From: a virus
Reading direction: 5' to 3' (one strand)
DNA: 64,000 bases
Virus record (IMG/VR): IMGVR_UViG_3300037245_001077
Location: 112,534 to 176,533 of that record
Part shown: positions 8,696 through 17,273 of the stretch, piece after piece
Layout of the letters: the number at the start of each line of letters is the position of its first letter
How positions within the stretch are numbered: the stretch's first letter is position 1
Program-made: the position numbers and the translations under genes
Notes under the pieces: model-generated
The model's input: the letters and a program-made list of their open reading frames with translations, nothing else
Told to the model about the DNA's origin: nothing
Database searches by the model: none

Positions 8696-10875
8696 TGCGA
8701 TTTCCAAAGATACCTTCTGTACCTGAGCTAGGGCTATTTTATGGGGATCAGGGGGGACCGGGAACGAGTCTCCCTTCTTCTGATGCCCATAAGCTATGTC
8801 CTTTTTTAGCTGGGGAAGACAAGGCGTTTTGCTCGTTGGATGGGGCCTTGTGCCCTTTCATCGGGTTTAACTACCGTAGGTGTAAGAAGTACACCAACAA
8901 CATGGCTAAGGGTACTTTGCAAGCCAATGACAGGGTTTCAGGTTCCAGTAAACCCCCCCGCATGGAGGCCCTCACAGAAGCGGCCAAAAAAAGGGGGTCC
9001 GCAAGTGAAGAAGACGTTACCAAAGCCTTAGATAGTCTTGAAGCTAAAGACATTAAGTCAGGGCTGTTTGCTGCTTTCGCTACTGACTTAGGAGTTCTAG
9101 CGGATGAAGGTGCGTCTCCAGAGGAATTAAAATCTCTCCAAGCAGAAATTGAACAGCAACTGTTGGCTTTTAAGCTTGTAACTCCCCCTATCATTGGGGA
9201 ACCTGAGCCTGGAGAAACTGCGAAAGAGCGTAAAACAAGAGAAAAATTCGCAAGTAAGAGGATCAACGCTCAAAAATTTCAACTTGAAAGAAAAAGAAAA
9301 CTTGTAAACGCTTACATTGTTCGTACACTGGGTAGTATAGATGACAGTGGACGTAGGGCGAATGTTCAGATTGCCGCTGATGCTTTGTTCGATTTTGCCA
9401 CTATGAGTGTGGAACAAGGTGTTCCAGATATAACACACTACCAAACACGACAAACCAATATCCGTCATCATGATGCAGGAAACACGGAAGATCTGTTTTT
9501 CGGTAAGTACTCAGAGCGCATGAAGCACTCAGCTACATCTGCCAGTACAGAAGACCCAGACAACCGTCCCCATGAGCCACGTAAGGGACCGAATAGGGGT
9601 GCAAGTGCTCCTGATCCTAAAGGGCACCCTGGCCCAAGGCCCAGAAAGTCTTACGCTGGAGAGTCCCAAGCTAAAGCTAGAAATGCTTATGAGGCCCAAA
9701 AAAGAGCGGATAAGGCAGCAAGAAAACTTTTTAAAAAAGCCAAGAAGAAGGCTAAAAAGAAGGCTAGGGATAGACGTTTTAAAGAGCTAGAGAAAGAAGT
9801 AGCTAAAGGTGCATCTCCCGCGTATAAAGCATATAAGCGTCACCCTAGCGGACAAGCCCAAACTAGCACGAAAGCACGTACCGCAGAGCAATTTGCTGGT
9901 TGGGCAAATGAGCTGTCTAAACATTACTCACAAGAGACTATAGACGCTGTTTTCCGTGGAGGAAATCGTGACGCAGATCAGAATATAGAGACAACAAAAC
10001 AATCAGCCGAAAAACTCTATGCGAATAATGATGTTAAGAGTATTGCAGATTTACAAAAAGGACTTTTAGCAAAGTTGAGCAAGTTTGATGATATCGAGCA
10101 CAAGAAAAAGGTTTTCGATTTAGAGTTTGAAGAAAATAAGAGAAAAGCACGGATACTTGACCCACGTCTAGACGAAAAGTTGAGAGCTTGGAAAACTGAT
10201 CCAGAGCGATTGGGTAAAATTGCTACGATGCAAAATAAGGCCATTCGTAGACTCTATAGACTTGAATACCAAAAAGTAAAAATTGGTAACAGTGAGGTTA
10301 TGCAAACTATTCGTAAAGCCACGGTACCTATGATGACCCGTGCAGACTATGAAGTTATTCGTATGTCTGAACAGCTTGGGTTGGCCGCAATCCAGAAGCA
10401 ACATCAGTATGGACGCAAATATGGTAAATTTAACAGTTGGGTGTTGTTTGCAAAATCAATAGTTATACCTGCTTTTGCCGCATCTCTGGGGTATACTCAG
10501 TATATCCCTATCCTTAGCCGTGCTTTCCCACAGCCCTGGTTAGACTCTTTCTACTTTGCTTACGTAGAAACACCTTTGCCCAAGTACCAAAGGTATGGGG
10601 GTAAAGATGATGGGCTGGTAATGTCTCGTGACGATAAGAGTATGATCAGCCAGCGTATGGTTTCTGGGCGTAGCAAGAAACTCATGAAGGGCTTTGATAA
10701 AGACTATGTTATGCCCCCGGATAGAGCGGTACTACACACCCAGTGGCGTCCTACCACTAAGAAGAGTTGGGGAAAAATTCGCCATAAAGAGTTGGCAAGA
10801 CGGTTTCATGCTGCTAAAGTTAAGCCCCCTGCGGGTGCGGCTGATACTTGGCGTCGTGGGTTCTTACGGAGATAA
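8695..10875 (+). CDS. Unknown 726-aa protein with N-terminal Cys4 cluster
   Basis: Starts by TAATG overlap. The N-terminus has four cysteines at residues 35, 46, 53 and 63 with a doubled CPF motif, a plausible zinc or iron-sulfur site. The middle is highly charged, with a long Lys-rich coiled region (~residues 320-370). A hydrophobic segment near residues 580-605 (FAKSIVIPAFAASLGY) could contact a membrane. The mix of basic coil and one hydrophobic segment would suit an internal virion or ejected protein, but this is inference. No family recognised. Confidence 0.58.
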   Translation: MRFPKIPSVPELGLFYGDQGGPGTSLPSSDAHKLCPFLAGEDKAFCSLDGALCPFIGFNYRRCKKYTNNMAKGTLQANDRVSGSSKPPRMEALTEAAKKRGSASEEDVTKALDSLEAKDIKSGLFAAFATDLGVLADEGASPEELKSLQAEIEQQLLAFKLVTPPIIGEPEPGETAKERKTREKFASKRINAQKFQLERKRKLVNAYIVRTLGSIDDSGRRANVQIAADALFDFATMSVEQGVPDITHYQTRQTNIRHHDAGNTEDLFFGKYSERMKHSATSASTEDPDNRPHEPRKGPNRGASAPDPKGHPGPRPRKSYAGESQAKARNAYEAQKRADKAARKLFKKAKKKAKKKARDRRFKELEKEVAKGASPAYKAYKRHPSGQAQTSTKARTAEQFAGWANELSKHYSQETIDAVFRGGNRDADQNIETTKQSAEKLYANNDVKSIADLQKGLLAKLSKFDDIEHKKKVFDLEFEENKRKARILDPRLDEKLRAWKTDPERLGKIATMQNKAIRRLYRLEYQKVKIGNSEVMQTIRKATVPMMTRADYEVIRMSEQLGLAAIQKQHQYGRKYGKFNSWVLFAKSIVIPAFAASLGYTQYIPILSRAFPQPWLDSFYFAYVETPLPKYQRYGGKDDGLVMSRDDKSMISQRMVSGRSKKLMKGFDKDYVMPPDRAVLHTQWRPTTKKSWGKIRHKELARRFHAAKVKPPAGAADTWRRGFLRR

Positions 10876-10877
10876 TA

Positions 10878-12356
10878 ATGGCTCGTACTACACCACGTAA
10901 GGTTACTCCTAAACTCCAGTCTGTTGGAGGTGCGCGTCCTGTTAGATTTGAGGGCGGGACAGAGATGGAGTTGCATGGGTATTTGATCCCTGAGAAGCAA
11001 GAAGCTCGGGTAGAGATACCTATTTTCCAACATGCCTTCTACCCCACGCTCAAGCATACTGACCTTGACGTTAAGCAGAACATCACCTACCGCTCTGTAA
11101 CGCTTCCCTCCTTGTCCACCCTTAGGGCACATGGTATCGAGGCTGAGAGGGCCGTTTTTGTGGCTGAGGTGGTCGTTCATCCTCGGTACATCAAACACGC
11201 AAATTATTTCCGGGGGGATTTTCCTGCGAGCATGAAGACTCTTGCCCGTCGAGAAAATATCGTTTTTCTTTTCGCAGCTAACGATATGCCCTCGGCTAGG
11301 TTAAAGCGGAAGCAGGTTTTGAACTTCTGGCGTTTATCCTTTTCTCCTCTTTTGTTGAAGGGGAGACAGTACACCTCTGGGCGTATGAGCTTCTTTATGG
11401 TTGCGCCTCCAGAGTCTGTGTCTAAGTTTAAGAGGTCGCTTAACCTTGAGGGTGTAACTGCGGAAAACGTTAACAAGATTTTAGAATATTACCCTGCGGT
11501 TAGCCGTACACGGAGACCAAGAAAACGTGGACCTCGTGCGAAGTACACGGTTGAAGAGCGTAGGTTGGCTAACGAGTTGGTGAAAGAAACTTCCAGTAGG
11601 TTGTCAGACCAACTACTTCCTTTGGTGACTTCAAAATTTGACATCGCACCGAACTCGTCTACAGCTAAGCAGTTGGATGCTTATTTGAGTAATCCCGCTA
11701 CTAGCCGAGAACTGATAAAGGCTACAGAAGGTAAGCGTAATCGTGCTTGGGCAGTAAAGAAATGGGTGAAGTCATCCATGCTTCCCCGTGTAATAGAGAT
11801 TGCCAAGGACGAAGCGGCAATGGCAGGGGAGTCTATAGTCCGTTTTGCTGTTCTTGCAACTATCACAACAGGAGTTAATATCGCCCTAGGACAGGCACAA
11901 GCCAGTAGAATAGGTAAAAAAATTAACGCCCTTCAGAAACTTGAGTATAAGCCTTCTCGGATGGCTTCGCATACACAGGTAGGCGCAGGGACTCTGGCTT
12001 TCAAGTTCTCACCTAATGCTAAAGACTTGTCTTCTATGCAACTGCAAGTAACCAAAAAAGCGATGGCAGAAATTATGGGCAATTTTGGGCAGTGGGATTA
12101 CACTTCCGCACAAGGGTCTCTTTTTGACATCACGCTGAACTTGCACAATAAAACTAAACCAATAACAGTTAAATTGGACCATGCTGCGTTAAGAGTTCAC
12201 CGGGGGCAGAACAAAGAGAACTTAGGGCCTTTTGCACATAAAAGTCAAGATAACTACCTCACCCAACATATTCTACCCGGCGTAGAACGAGAACTGAACA
12301 TGTGGTTCCAGCACGGTAGAGAGTCTGAAGAAGATAGTCTACTAGGCAATTATTAA
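10878..12356 (+). CDS. Unknown 492-aa protein with one hydrophobic segment
   Basis: The frame is open from 10848, but ATG 10878 just after the previous stop, with GGAGAT at 10868-10873, is the better start. The product has a hydrophobic stretch near residues 318-340 (VRFAVLATITTGVNIALG), otherwise basic. It ends with a TAATG overlap into the next gene. It is the second of three consecutive genes each carrying one such segment. No family recognised. Confidence 0.58.
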   Translation: MARTTPRKVTPKLQSVGGARPVRFEGGTEMELHGYLIPEKQEARVEIPIFQHAFYPTLKHTDLDVKQNITYRSVTLPSLSTLRAHGIEAERAVFVAEVVVHPRYIKHANYFRGDFPASMKTLARRENIVFLFAANDMPSARLKRKQVLNFWRLSFSPLLLKGRQYTSGRMSFFMVAPPESVSKFKRSLNLEGVTAENVNKILEYYPAVSRTRRPRKRGPRAKYTVEERRLANELVKETSSRLSDQLLPLVTSKFDIAPNSSTAKQLDAYLSNPATSRELIKATEGKRNRAWAVKKWVKSSMLPRVIEIAKDEAAMAGESIVRFAVLATITTGVNIALGQAQASRIGKKINALQKLEYKPSRMASHTQVGAGTLAFKFSPNAKDLSSMQLQVTKKAMAEIMGNFGQWDYTSAQGSLFDITLNLHNKTKPITVKLDHAALRVHRGQNKENLGPFAHKSQDNYLTQHILPGVERELNMWFQHGRESEEDSLLGNY

Positions 12357-13084
12357 TGCTGTACTTAGAACAAGAAGCTGCCCTTCGTCAGGTTACAGAG
12401 GGAGTAGATGTTCTTTCTCACTTCCTAATGGAGCTGTATGATTTAGACGAGGATGATGCTCTAGACACAGTACGAGAACTACCTGATCTTATCAATAAAA
12501 TCCAAGACAATAAGCTCCGAGAATTGTTTGAGGTAGCGGCTAAGCGTGCTCGTACTAAGGTAATCAAATTCAATCAACCAAACCCCGATGAGTTCTACCC
12601 TGGCCATCCAAAGTTCATGCCGAATATTACAACCAAGAGTACGTTTAACGAGCATATGGCTCAAGCGTTAGAGCCTTATGTCACATCTATTATGCGTAAA
12701 GTAGCTAAGGATCGTGGCCTTAAAGCTCCTGAGGAGCGTGTTGTTAAAGCAGTTATAGCCCAAACAGATTGGGCAAGAGCCGCATACGAAGCTAAACGTA
12801 TGCCCCCTAAGCCTCCTCCAAGCCAATTACGCCGGTTCTTTAGAAAGTATCTTGGTCCATTAGAACGCAAGTTATCTGGGGCTACAGGTATGTTGTTTGG
12901 AATAGCCATGTCTGCCCTTATGATGCAGATGATGTGGCAAACCTTTAAGCATTCCGCTGAAGCAGCAGGAGGAGGAGTGAAAAGTTTCATACCCTTCTCT
13001 CATGCTTCTCAGCACAGAGTGCAGAACAAGTATCAACGCAAACTGGGTATTCCTAAACGGTTCCGAACCTTTAAGACCTTCTAA
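12356..13084 (+). CDS. Unknown 242-aa protein with one hydrophobic segment
   Basis: Starts and ends in TAATG overlaps. The N-terminal half is acidic and helical; a Pro-rich link (PPKPPPS) precedes a Met-rich hydrophobic segment near residues 180-200 (GMLFGIAMSALMMQMMW), then a basic tail. One membrane-type segment is likely. Function unknown; see neighbours at 8695 and 10878 for the same pattern. Confidence 0.58.
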   Translation: MLYLEQEAALRQVTEGVDVLSHFLMELYDLDEDDALDTVRELPDLINKIQDNKLRELFEVAAKRARTKVIKFNQPNPDEFYPGHPKFMPNITTKSTFNEHMAQALEPYVTSIMRKVAKDRGLKAPEERVVKAVIAQTDWARAAYEAKRMPPKPPPSQLRRFFRKYLGPLERKLSGATGMLFGIAMSALMMQMMWQTFKHSAEAAGGGVKSFIPFSHASQHRVQNKYQRKLGIPKRFRTFKTF

Positions 13085-13494
13085 TGGGGGTTAAACGGCA
13101 ATGGAAGGTTATGAAGTTGAGGCAGTTGCCTATAGCTGAAGATGTCCGGGCACAGCTTGTCAAGGATATCATTAGGCGTAAGTGCCCTACCGTTAAACTT
13201 TATGCCTGGGACGTTCACCATGAAGGTGTTCATCTCGTTGCCAAACAAGCATTTTTCAATCAACAACAAGCCCTAAAAGATTGGTATATCTCTAAACGGC
13301 TGTGGGAAAAAGAATCTCCTCCGGCTGGGATAGTTGTCTACGCATGGAAAACAGATGTAGATGACATCACTAAACACGCTAAGGGTACTTCTTTGCGCGA
13401 AATTACGTTGCCTCGTAAGCGGGAGATGGATGTTGTTATCCTCCCCTCCTCTGTACAGGAGGATATACAACGAACCCTGGAAAACCAGTCCTAA
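13084..13494 (+). CDS. Unknown 136-aa protein
   Basis: Coupled by TAATG to the preceding gene and last of that coupled run. The product is a mixed alpha/beta-looking small protein with no recognised motif. It is followed by a 93-base gap without a gene. Confidence 0.55.
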   Translation: MGVKRQWKVMKLRQLPIAEDVRAQLVKDIIRRKCPTVKLYAWDVHHEGVHLVAKQAFFNQQQALKDWYISKRLWEKESPPAGIVVYAWKTDVDDITKHAKGTSLREITLPRKREMDVVILPSSVQEDIQRTLENQS

Positions 13495-13587
13495 ACCCTA
13501 GCTCTTATCCCTCTATATGCATAATTGATTGACTTGGGAAACCGGAGAACTTTGGTTTACCTGAAATAAAACCATAGGAGGTAACAG

Positions 13588-13860
13588 ATGACCTATCCGA
13601 ATATGGATCTGCAATCCTTACCCGCGAATATCGATTTGCGAGTTGGGACAGATCAGGCCGAACGGACTCTCCAGCTTTCGTACTGGCAAGTCTGGGCTGG
13701 TATCCAGTCGTTGAATATCATCGATAATCTGGGTATTCGTCCTGAAGTTGTGGTCAATGCTGGCGATGAAGCTGCGTTCGATACAGCTCTCGGAAACTTG
13801 ATTGCTGAACTTGTCGCTGCGACTGTCTATTACGACGAAATCTTTGCAATGGTTCCGTAG
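13588..13860 (+). CDS. Small unknown 90-aa protein
   Basis: ATG 13588 follows TAGGAGG at 13575-13581. The product is short and acidic with a helical C-terminus. It opens the unit leading to the protease and capsid genes. The 13495-13587 gap before it has an imperfect inverted repeat (GGAAACC / GGTTTACC) and AT-rich sequence that may hold a promoter. No family recognised. Confidence 0.52.
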   Translation: MTYPNMDLQSLPANIDLRVGTDQAERTLQLSYWQVWAGIQSLNIIDNLGIRPEVVVNAGDEAAFDTALGNLIAELVAATVYYDEIFAMVP

Positions 13861-13868
13861 GATAGTGC

Positions 13869-14234
13869 ATGGAAGCACGGCGGCTGATTGACGCAGACAT
13901 CATCTTAGGGGAGTCCCTTACAAGATTCCATCTTGCGATGGACAACTCGATGTTTCCTGATAGCAGCACCGAACTCCATGTAGCTCACCATCCGAATGGT
14001 GACCTTAGAGAACCGGCACAATGGTACAATGTTTACGAACATCCTACTGAGCACCAGCTCAAGCTAGTTCGTGAAGCACTTAATATCGATGAGGACGACT
14101 GGAGGATTGTAGAGCACATGCTCGGATCTTTTCGCTGGGTTATTTACCAGCATGTTGACCCCTCAAAACGCGCTGAAATTCGTGTCGATGTTGCCGGTAT
14201 GAAGGCCGGTGAATGGACAACAACCTACTTCTAG
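13869..14234 (+). CDS. Unknown 121-aa protein
   Basis: Starts eight bases after the previous stop, with only a weak ribosome site (TAGGAT). The product is His- and Trp-containing, acidic, with no recognised family. It directly precedes the prohead protease, so a small head-assembly role is possible. Confidence 0.52.
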   Translation: MEARRLIDADIILGESLTRFHLAMDNSMFPDSSTELHVAHHPNGDLREPAQWYNVYEHPTEHQLKLVREALNIDEDDWRIVEHMLGSFRWVIYQHVDPSKRAEIRVDVAGMKAGEWTTTYF

Positions 14235-14244
14235 GAGATCACTG

Positions 14245-15780
14245 ATGACTGACCTGATCGAAGTTATGCCCTTTGAATATCAGATTGTAGAATCTGAGAA
14301 TGGCGCGTTCCGCGTTGAAGGGGTTTTCCAACGGTCAGATGTCGAGAATGCTAACAAGCGTGTTTACCCCCGTCGTATCTGGGAAAAAGAACTGGGTGAG
14401 AAGAGGGTCATGGAAGCCCTTGAAAGCCGTTCTATGTACGGTGAACTGGATCACCCGTCCGATGGGAAAACGATGTTGAAACGTGTGTCTCATGTAGTTA
14501 CTAATCTTTCTCTTACTGAGGATGGAACAGTAACTGGCGGGGCAGACATTTTGCCTACACCAAATGGCCAGATCCTACGCACTCTTTTTGAGTCGGGTAC
14601 CCAAGTCGGTATTAGTTCTCGGGGGTCAGGTTCCGTACAAGGCGGTGTAGTACAGGAGGATTTCAAGCTCGGTACTTTTGATTTCGTAGCGCGACCCTCC
14701 ACCCCAGGTGCGCTCCCCCGCCATGCGGGGGAAATTAGCGGTAAAAAGTCCCGCACAGAAGGTGACGATACTATCGAGAATGTTGTCGTAACAGATGCAG
14801 GGGAAATGGACTCCGATCTTTTCGACAAGCTTTGTCAAGAATTAGAAACCCTTGATGCTGGCGGCATTGTTGATGGTAATCTAACTGAAAGTGAACTTTC
14901 TACCATGGATTTCAATGACATCGGTCACGACGTTACAGTGTTGTATAATGCTGTAATGGGAGAACAGGAGTTCTCTCCTGAATTTGTGGACGCAGTCAGT
15001 GAAGATATCCTAAATCTCGGTGGAACACTAACTCAATTAGCGGCTGACCACCCCGAACATGGAATAGTTATTTCAGATCTACTAGAAAAAGTCGAGAAAA
15101 GCCGTGGGGCTGTGATTGCACAAGTCCCACAAGAAATTGTTAAGGAGGAACCCATGGACAGGCTTCAATTCATTAAGGACCGTCTCCAAGAGCGCTCTGA
15201 CAACCAAGTTTTAAGCGCTGAGGAGGAGATCATGCAAGAAGCCGATGAGCTGCGTCAGGAGCTAGAAGAGCTTACTGATGACGAGTTGATTGACGTAGCC
15301 TTGAAAACTGGTGTTCTTGAGCCAGATGGCGTTGACGAAGACGATGACGATGACGAGCCGGAAGCGGAAGTCACCGTTCAGGATCTTTTGGATTACATCG
15401 AAGAACTTGAGAACGATCACGAAGAGGCGACAAACTTGGTTGTGGAGTTGGCGGAGGCCCTTGAAGAGACAGAAGATGTTGATGACATCACACTAAAGTA
15501 CGAGGCTTCGTTGAACATCATCCAAGAGACCGTTGGTCGTTATCAACTTCTACAAGAGGCAGTCGGTGGCGAAGAGAAGGCCGAAGCGATTATGGAAGCC
15601 CATATTCAGGCCCTCGAAGCTGCATCAGAAGTCACCGAGAGTGGTGACAAAAAGAGAACCCTTACAGAAGACGACGATGTCGCCGCTGTTGAGGCACTTT
15701 TGAACCAGGACGATCCAGAGGGTGACGCTGAGATGCAGCGTTACGTAGAACTCGCAGAGAGTGCCCTCGGGTTGAACTAG
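14245..15780 (+). CDS. Prohead protease fused to scaffold domain (gp21/gp22-like)
   Basis: ATG 14245 is chosen over upstream in-frame starts because TAGGAG (14232-14237) is correctly spaced. Residues ~10-170 match T4 gp21-type prohead proteases: SMYGELDHP with the candidate catalytic His70, and VGISSRGSGS with candidate Ser124/125, followed by FDFVARPSTPGA. The rest (to 511 aa) is extremely acidic and helical, like a scaffold or core protein. An in-frame ATG at 15154 with its own AAGGAGG would make the scaffold alone, as in lambda C/Nu3. The protease would cleave scaffold and capsid during maturation. It immediately precedes the capsid gene. Confidence 0.8.
   Translation: MTDLIEVMPFEYQIVESENGAFRVEGVFQRSDVENANKRVYPRRIWEKELGEKRVMEALESRSMYGELDHPSDGKTMLKRVSHVVTNLSLTEDGTVTGGADILPTPNGQILRTLFESGTQVGISSRGSGSVQGGVVQEDFKLGTFDFVARPSTPGALPRHAGEISGKKSRTEGDDTIENVVVTDAGEMDSDLFDKLCQELETLDAGGIVDGNLTESELSTMDFNDIGHDVTVLYNAVMGEQEFSPEFVDAVSEDILNLGGTLTQLAADHPEHGIVISDLLEKVEKSRGAVIAQVPQEIVKEEPMDRLQFIKDRLQERSDNQVLSAEEEIMQEADELRQELEELTDDELIDVALKTGVLEPDGVDEDDDDDEPEAEVTVQDLLDYIEELENDHEEATNLVVELAEALEETEDVDDITLKYEASLNIIQETVGRYQLLQEAVGGEEKAEAIMEAHIQALEAASEVTESGDKKRTLTEDDDVAAVEALLNQDDPEGDAEMQRYVELAESALGLN
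15154..15780 (+). CDS. Nested scaffold protein, internal in-frame start
   Basis: An AAGGAGG at 15142-15148 lies six bases before an in-frame ATG at 15154, inside the protease-scaffold gene (residue 304). Translation from here gives a 208-aa acidic, helical protein, the expected type for a major scaffold made in excess over the protease. A second weaker candidate start is ATG 15232 behind GAGGAGG. The nested-scaffold arrangement is established for lambda and other phages; here it is inferred from the sequence alone. Confidence 0.6.
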   Translation: MDRLQFIKDRLQERSDNQVLSAEEEIMQEADELRQELEELTDDELIDVALKTGVLEPDGVDEDDDDDEPEAEVTVQDLLDYIEELENDHEEATNLVVELAEALEETEDVDDITLKYEASLNIIQETVGRYQLLQEAVGGEEKAEAIMEAHIQALEAASEVTESGDKKRTLTEDDDVAAVEALLNQDDPEGDAEMQRYVELAESALGLN

Positions 15781-15799
15781 GTTTAGAACATAAAAATAT

Positions 15800-15806
15800 A
15801 AGGAGG
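15800..15806 (+). promoter_or_regulatory. Strong ribosome site of capsid gene
   Basis: AAGGAGG seven bases before ATG 15814, preceded by the A/T-rich CATAAAAATATA (15789-15800), which is close to the TATAAATA late promoter box of T4. Whether this phage uses such promoters is unknown. Confidence 0.5.
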
Positions 15807-15813
15807 ATCGATC

Positions 15814-17190
15814 ATGCAAACCCAAGAACTTCACGCACTTGGTGATCTGGGCAAGCAACTTGCAGAAGGCCACTGGCGTCCACTCGTCGAGAGTATCGAA
15901 GATAAAAGCACCAGAGAGCTAACCGCAATTCTGCTAGAAAATGAGCGCAGGTATATTGCAAACATGGAAGAGGATGTTAGGATCCAGAGTATTGGATCGT
16001 TCGAGAAGTTCGTCTTCCCCATCGTTCGTGCTGTGTTCCCGAATCTTATTGCCAAGGATATCGTTAGTGTCCAGCCTATGACTGGACCGACATCATTGGT
16101 ATTCTATCTTGATGCCGTGTATGGCACTACCAAAGGTAGCGTCACTGCCGGTGACACAATGTTCAGCGCCCGTAAGGGTCACCTTGCGGACGACCAGTAC
16201 TCGTCTGAGTTCGTTGACGGCGAGAAGTATGCCGATTCGGGTGGTACTGCTGTATCATTCACACTTGGCTTCCATAGTTGCCGTCCGGGTACTTTCTCAG
16301 CGGTTTATGAGGATGCACAGGGCGGAAGCGATCTCGTTACCGTTAAAGATAATGGTGTTGGTGGTTTGACAGCTACTGGTGGTGATGGCATTACTGGTAC
16401 TGTGACTATCAACTACGCTACTGGCGCAGTTGTATGGACCGCTTCTAGCACTATTGCTTCGACAATTGTTGGTAGCTACTACTACAATTCTGAGGGATCT
16501 GACCAGATTCCTATCGTTGACATCAACCTGTCCAGTGTGCCGGTTCGTGCGATTCCGCACAAATTGCGTGCTCGTTGGTCAGTTGAGGCCGCAACTAATC
16601 TGAAGGCCATCCATGGCATGGACGCTGAGTCTGAGCTGGTTGCCCTTCTCTCTGAGAAGATCCGGTGGGACGTTGATCGTAGAATCATCTCCGACCTCTT
16701 CACTATCGCTTCGGCTGGTTCCGTTACTTGGAACAAGCCCGCTCCTGCCGCGATTTCGTACAACGATCACAAGCAGACCTTCATTGACGCACTCATTGAA
16801 GCCAGCAACCTGATCTTCCGTGCGACTCGTCGTGGTACTGGTAACTTCGTTGTGTGTGGCACCAACGTGTCGAACGTCATTGAGTCTCTCTATGGCTTCC
16901 GTCCGCAGGCTGTTGCAGGCAACGGTGTTGTGTTCGTTGGTACGCTCCAGGGTCGCTGGTCGATCTACAAGGATCCGTACATGGACGCCGACAAGTTCCT
17001 CGTTGGTTGGAAGGGTTCTTCTTTCCTTGAGGCCGGTTACGTGTATGCTCCGTATGTGCCGCTGTACACTACACCAACTTACGTACTCGACGACATGTTG
17101 AACCGTAAGGGGATGATGAGTCAGTACGGTGTAAAGGCGATCAATGGCGACTTCTATGCGCTTGGTGAAGTCACTTACAATGTGGTGTAA
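15814..17190 (+). CDS. Major capsid protein, T4 gp23-like
   Basis: The 458-aa product has the gp23-type HK97 fold signature: an N-terminal arm followed by VFPIVRAVFPNLIAKDIVSV and QPMTGPTSLVFYLDAVYG, then later LVALLSEKIRWDVDRRIISD and a C-terminal LDDMLNRKGMMSQYG segment. It builds the head lattice. Residues ~154-228 hold a Gly/Thr-rich beta insertion (DNGVGGLTATGG then ITGTVTINYATGAVVW) that recurs in the sheath and tail proteins of this window. It lies right after the scaffold, has a strong ribosome site, and ends before a strong terminator, as expected for the most abundant protein. Codon use is visibly biased towards C-ending codons compared with neighbours. Confidence 0.88.
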   Translation: MQTQELHALGDLGKQLAEGHWRPLVESIEDKSTRELTAILLENERRYIANMEEDVRIQSIGSFEKFVFPIVRAVFPNLIAKDIVSVQPMTGPTSLVFYLDAVYGTTKGSVTAGDTMFSARKGHLADDQYSSEFVDGEKYADSGGTAVSFTLGFHSCRPGTFSAVYEDAQGGSDLVTVKDNGVGGLTATGGDGITGTVTINYATGAVVWTASSTIASTIVGSYYYNSEGSDQIPIVDINLSSVPVRAIPHKLRARWSVEAATNLKAIHGMDAESELVALLSEKIRWDVDRRIISDLFTIASAGSVTWNKPAPAAISYNDHKQTFIDALIEASNLIFRATRRGTGNFVVCGTNVSNVIESLYGFRPQAVAGNGVVFVGTLQGRWSIYKDPYMDADKFLVGWKGSSFLEAGYVYAPYVPLYTTPTYVLDDMLNRKGMMSQYGVKAINGDFYALGEVTYNVV

Positions 17191-17218
17191 ACCACTGTCA
17201 GTGACCGAGTAGTAATCT

Positions 17219-17252
17219 AAGCCCCTCACAGTTTTGTGGGGGGCTTGTCTTT
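17219..17252 (+). terminator. Rho-independent terminator after capsid gene
   Basis: AAGCCCCTCACA pairs with TGTGGGGGGCTT across a short loop, followed by GTCTTTATT. It lies 28 bases after the capsid stop and would limit read-through or stabilise capsid mRNA. Confidence 0.8.
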
Positions 17253-17256
17253 ATTG
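17250..17256 (+). promoter_or_regulatory. TTTATTG element
   Basis: The heptamer follows the terminator stem directly, 24 bases before the next start codon. It is part of the recurring set discussed in the findings; it may only be terminator tail sequence. Confidence 0.25.
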
Positions 17257-17273
17257 ATATGACGGAGGAACTA

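Noticed and set aside
16579-17229. Long open frame on the minus strand across the capsid gene
   Set aside because: It mirrors the codon bias of the capsid gene, has no ribosome site or family match, and lies opposite a certain gene.
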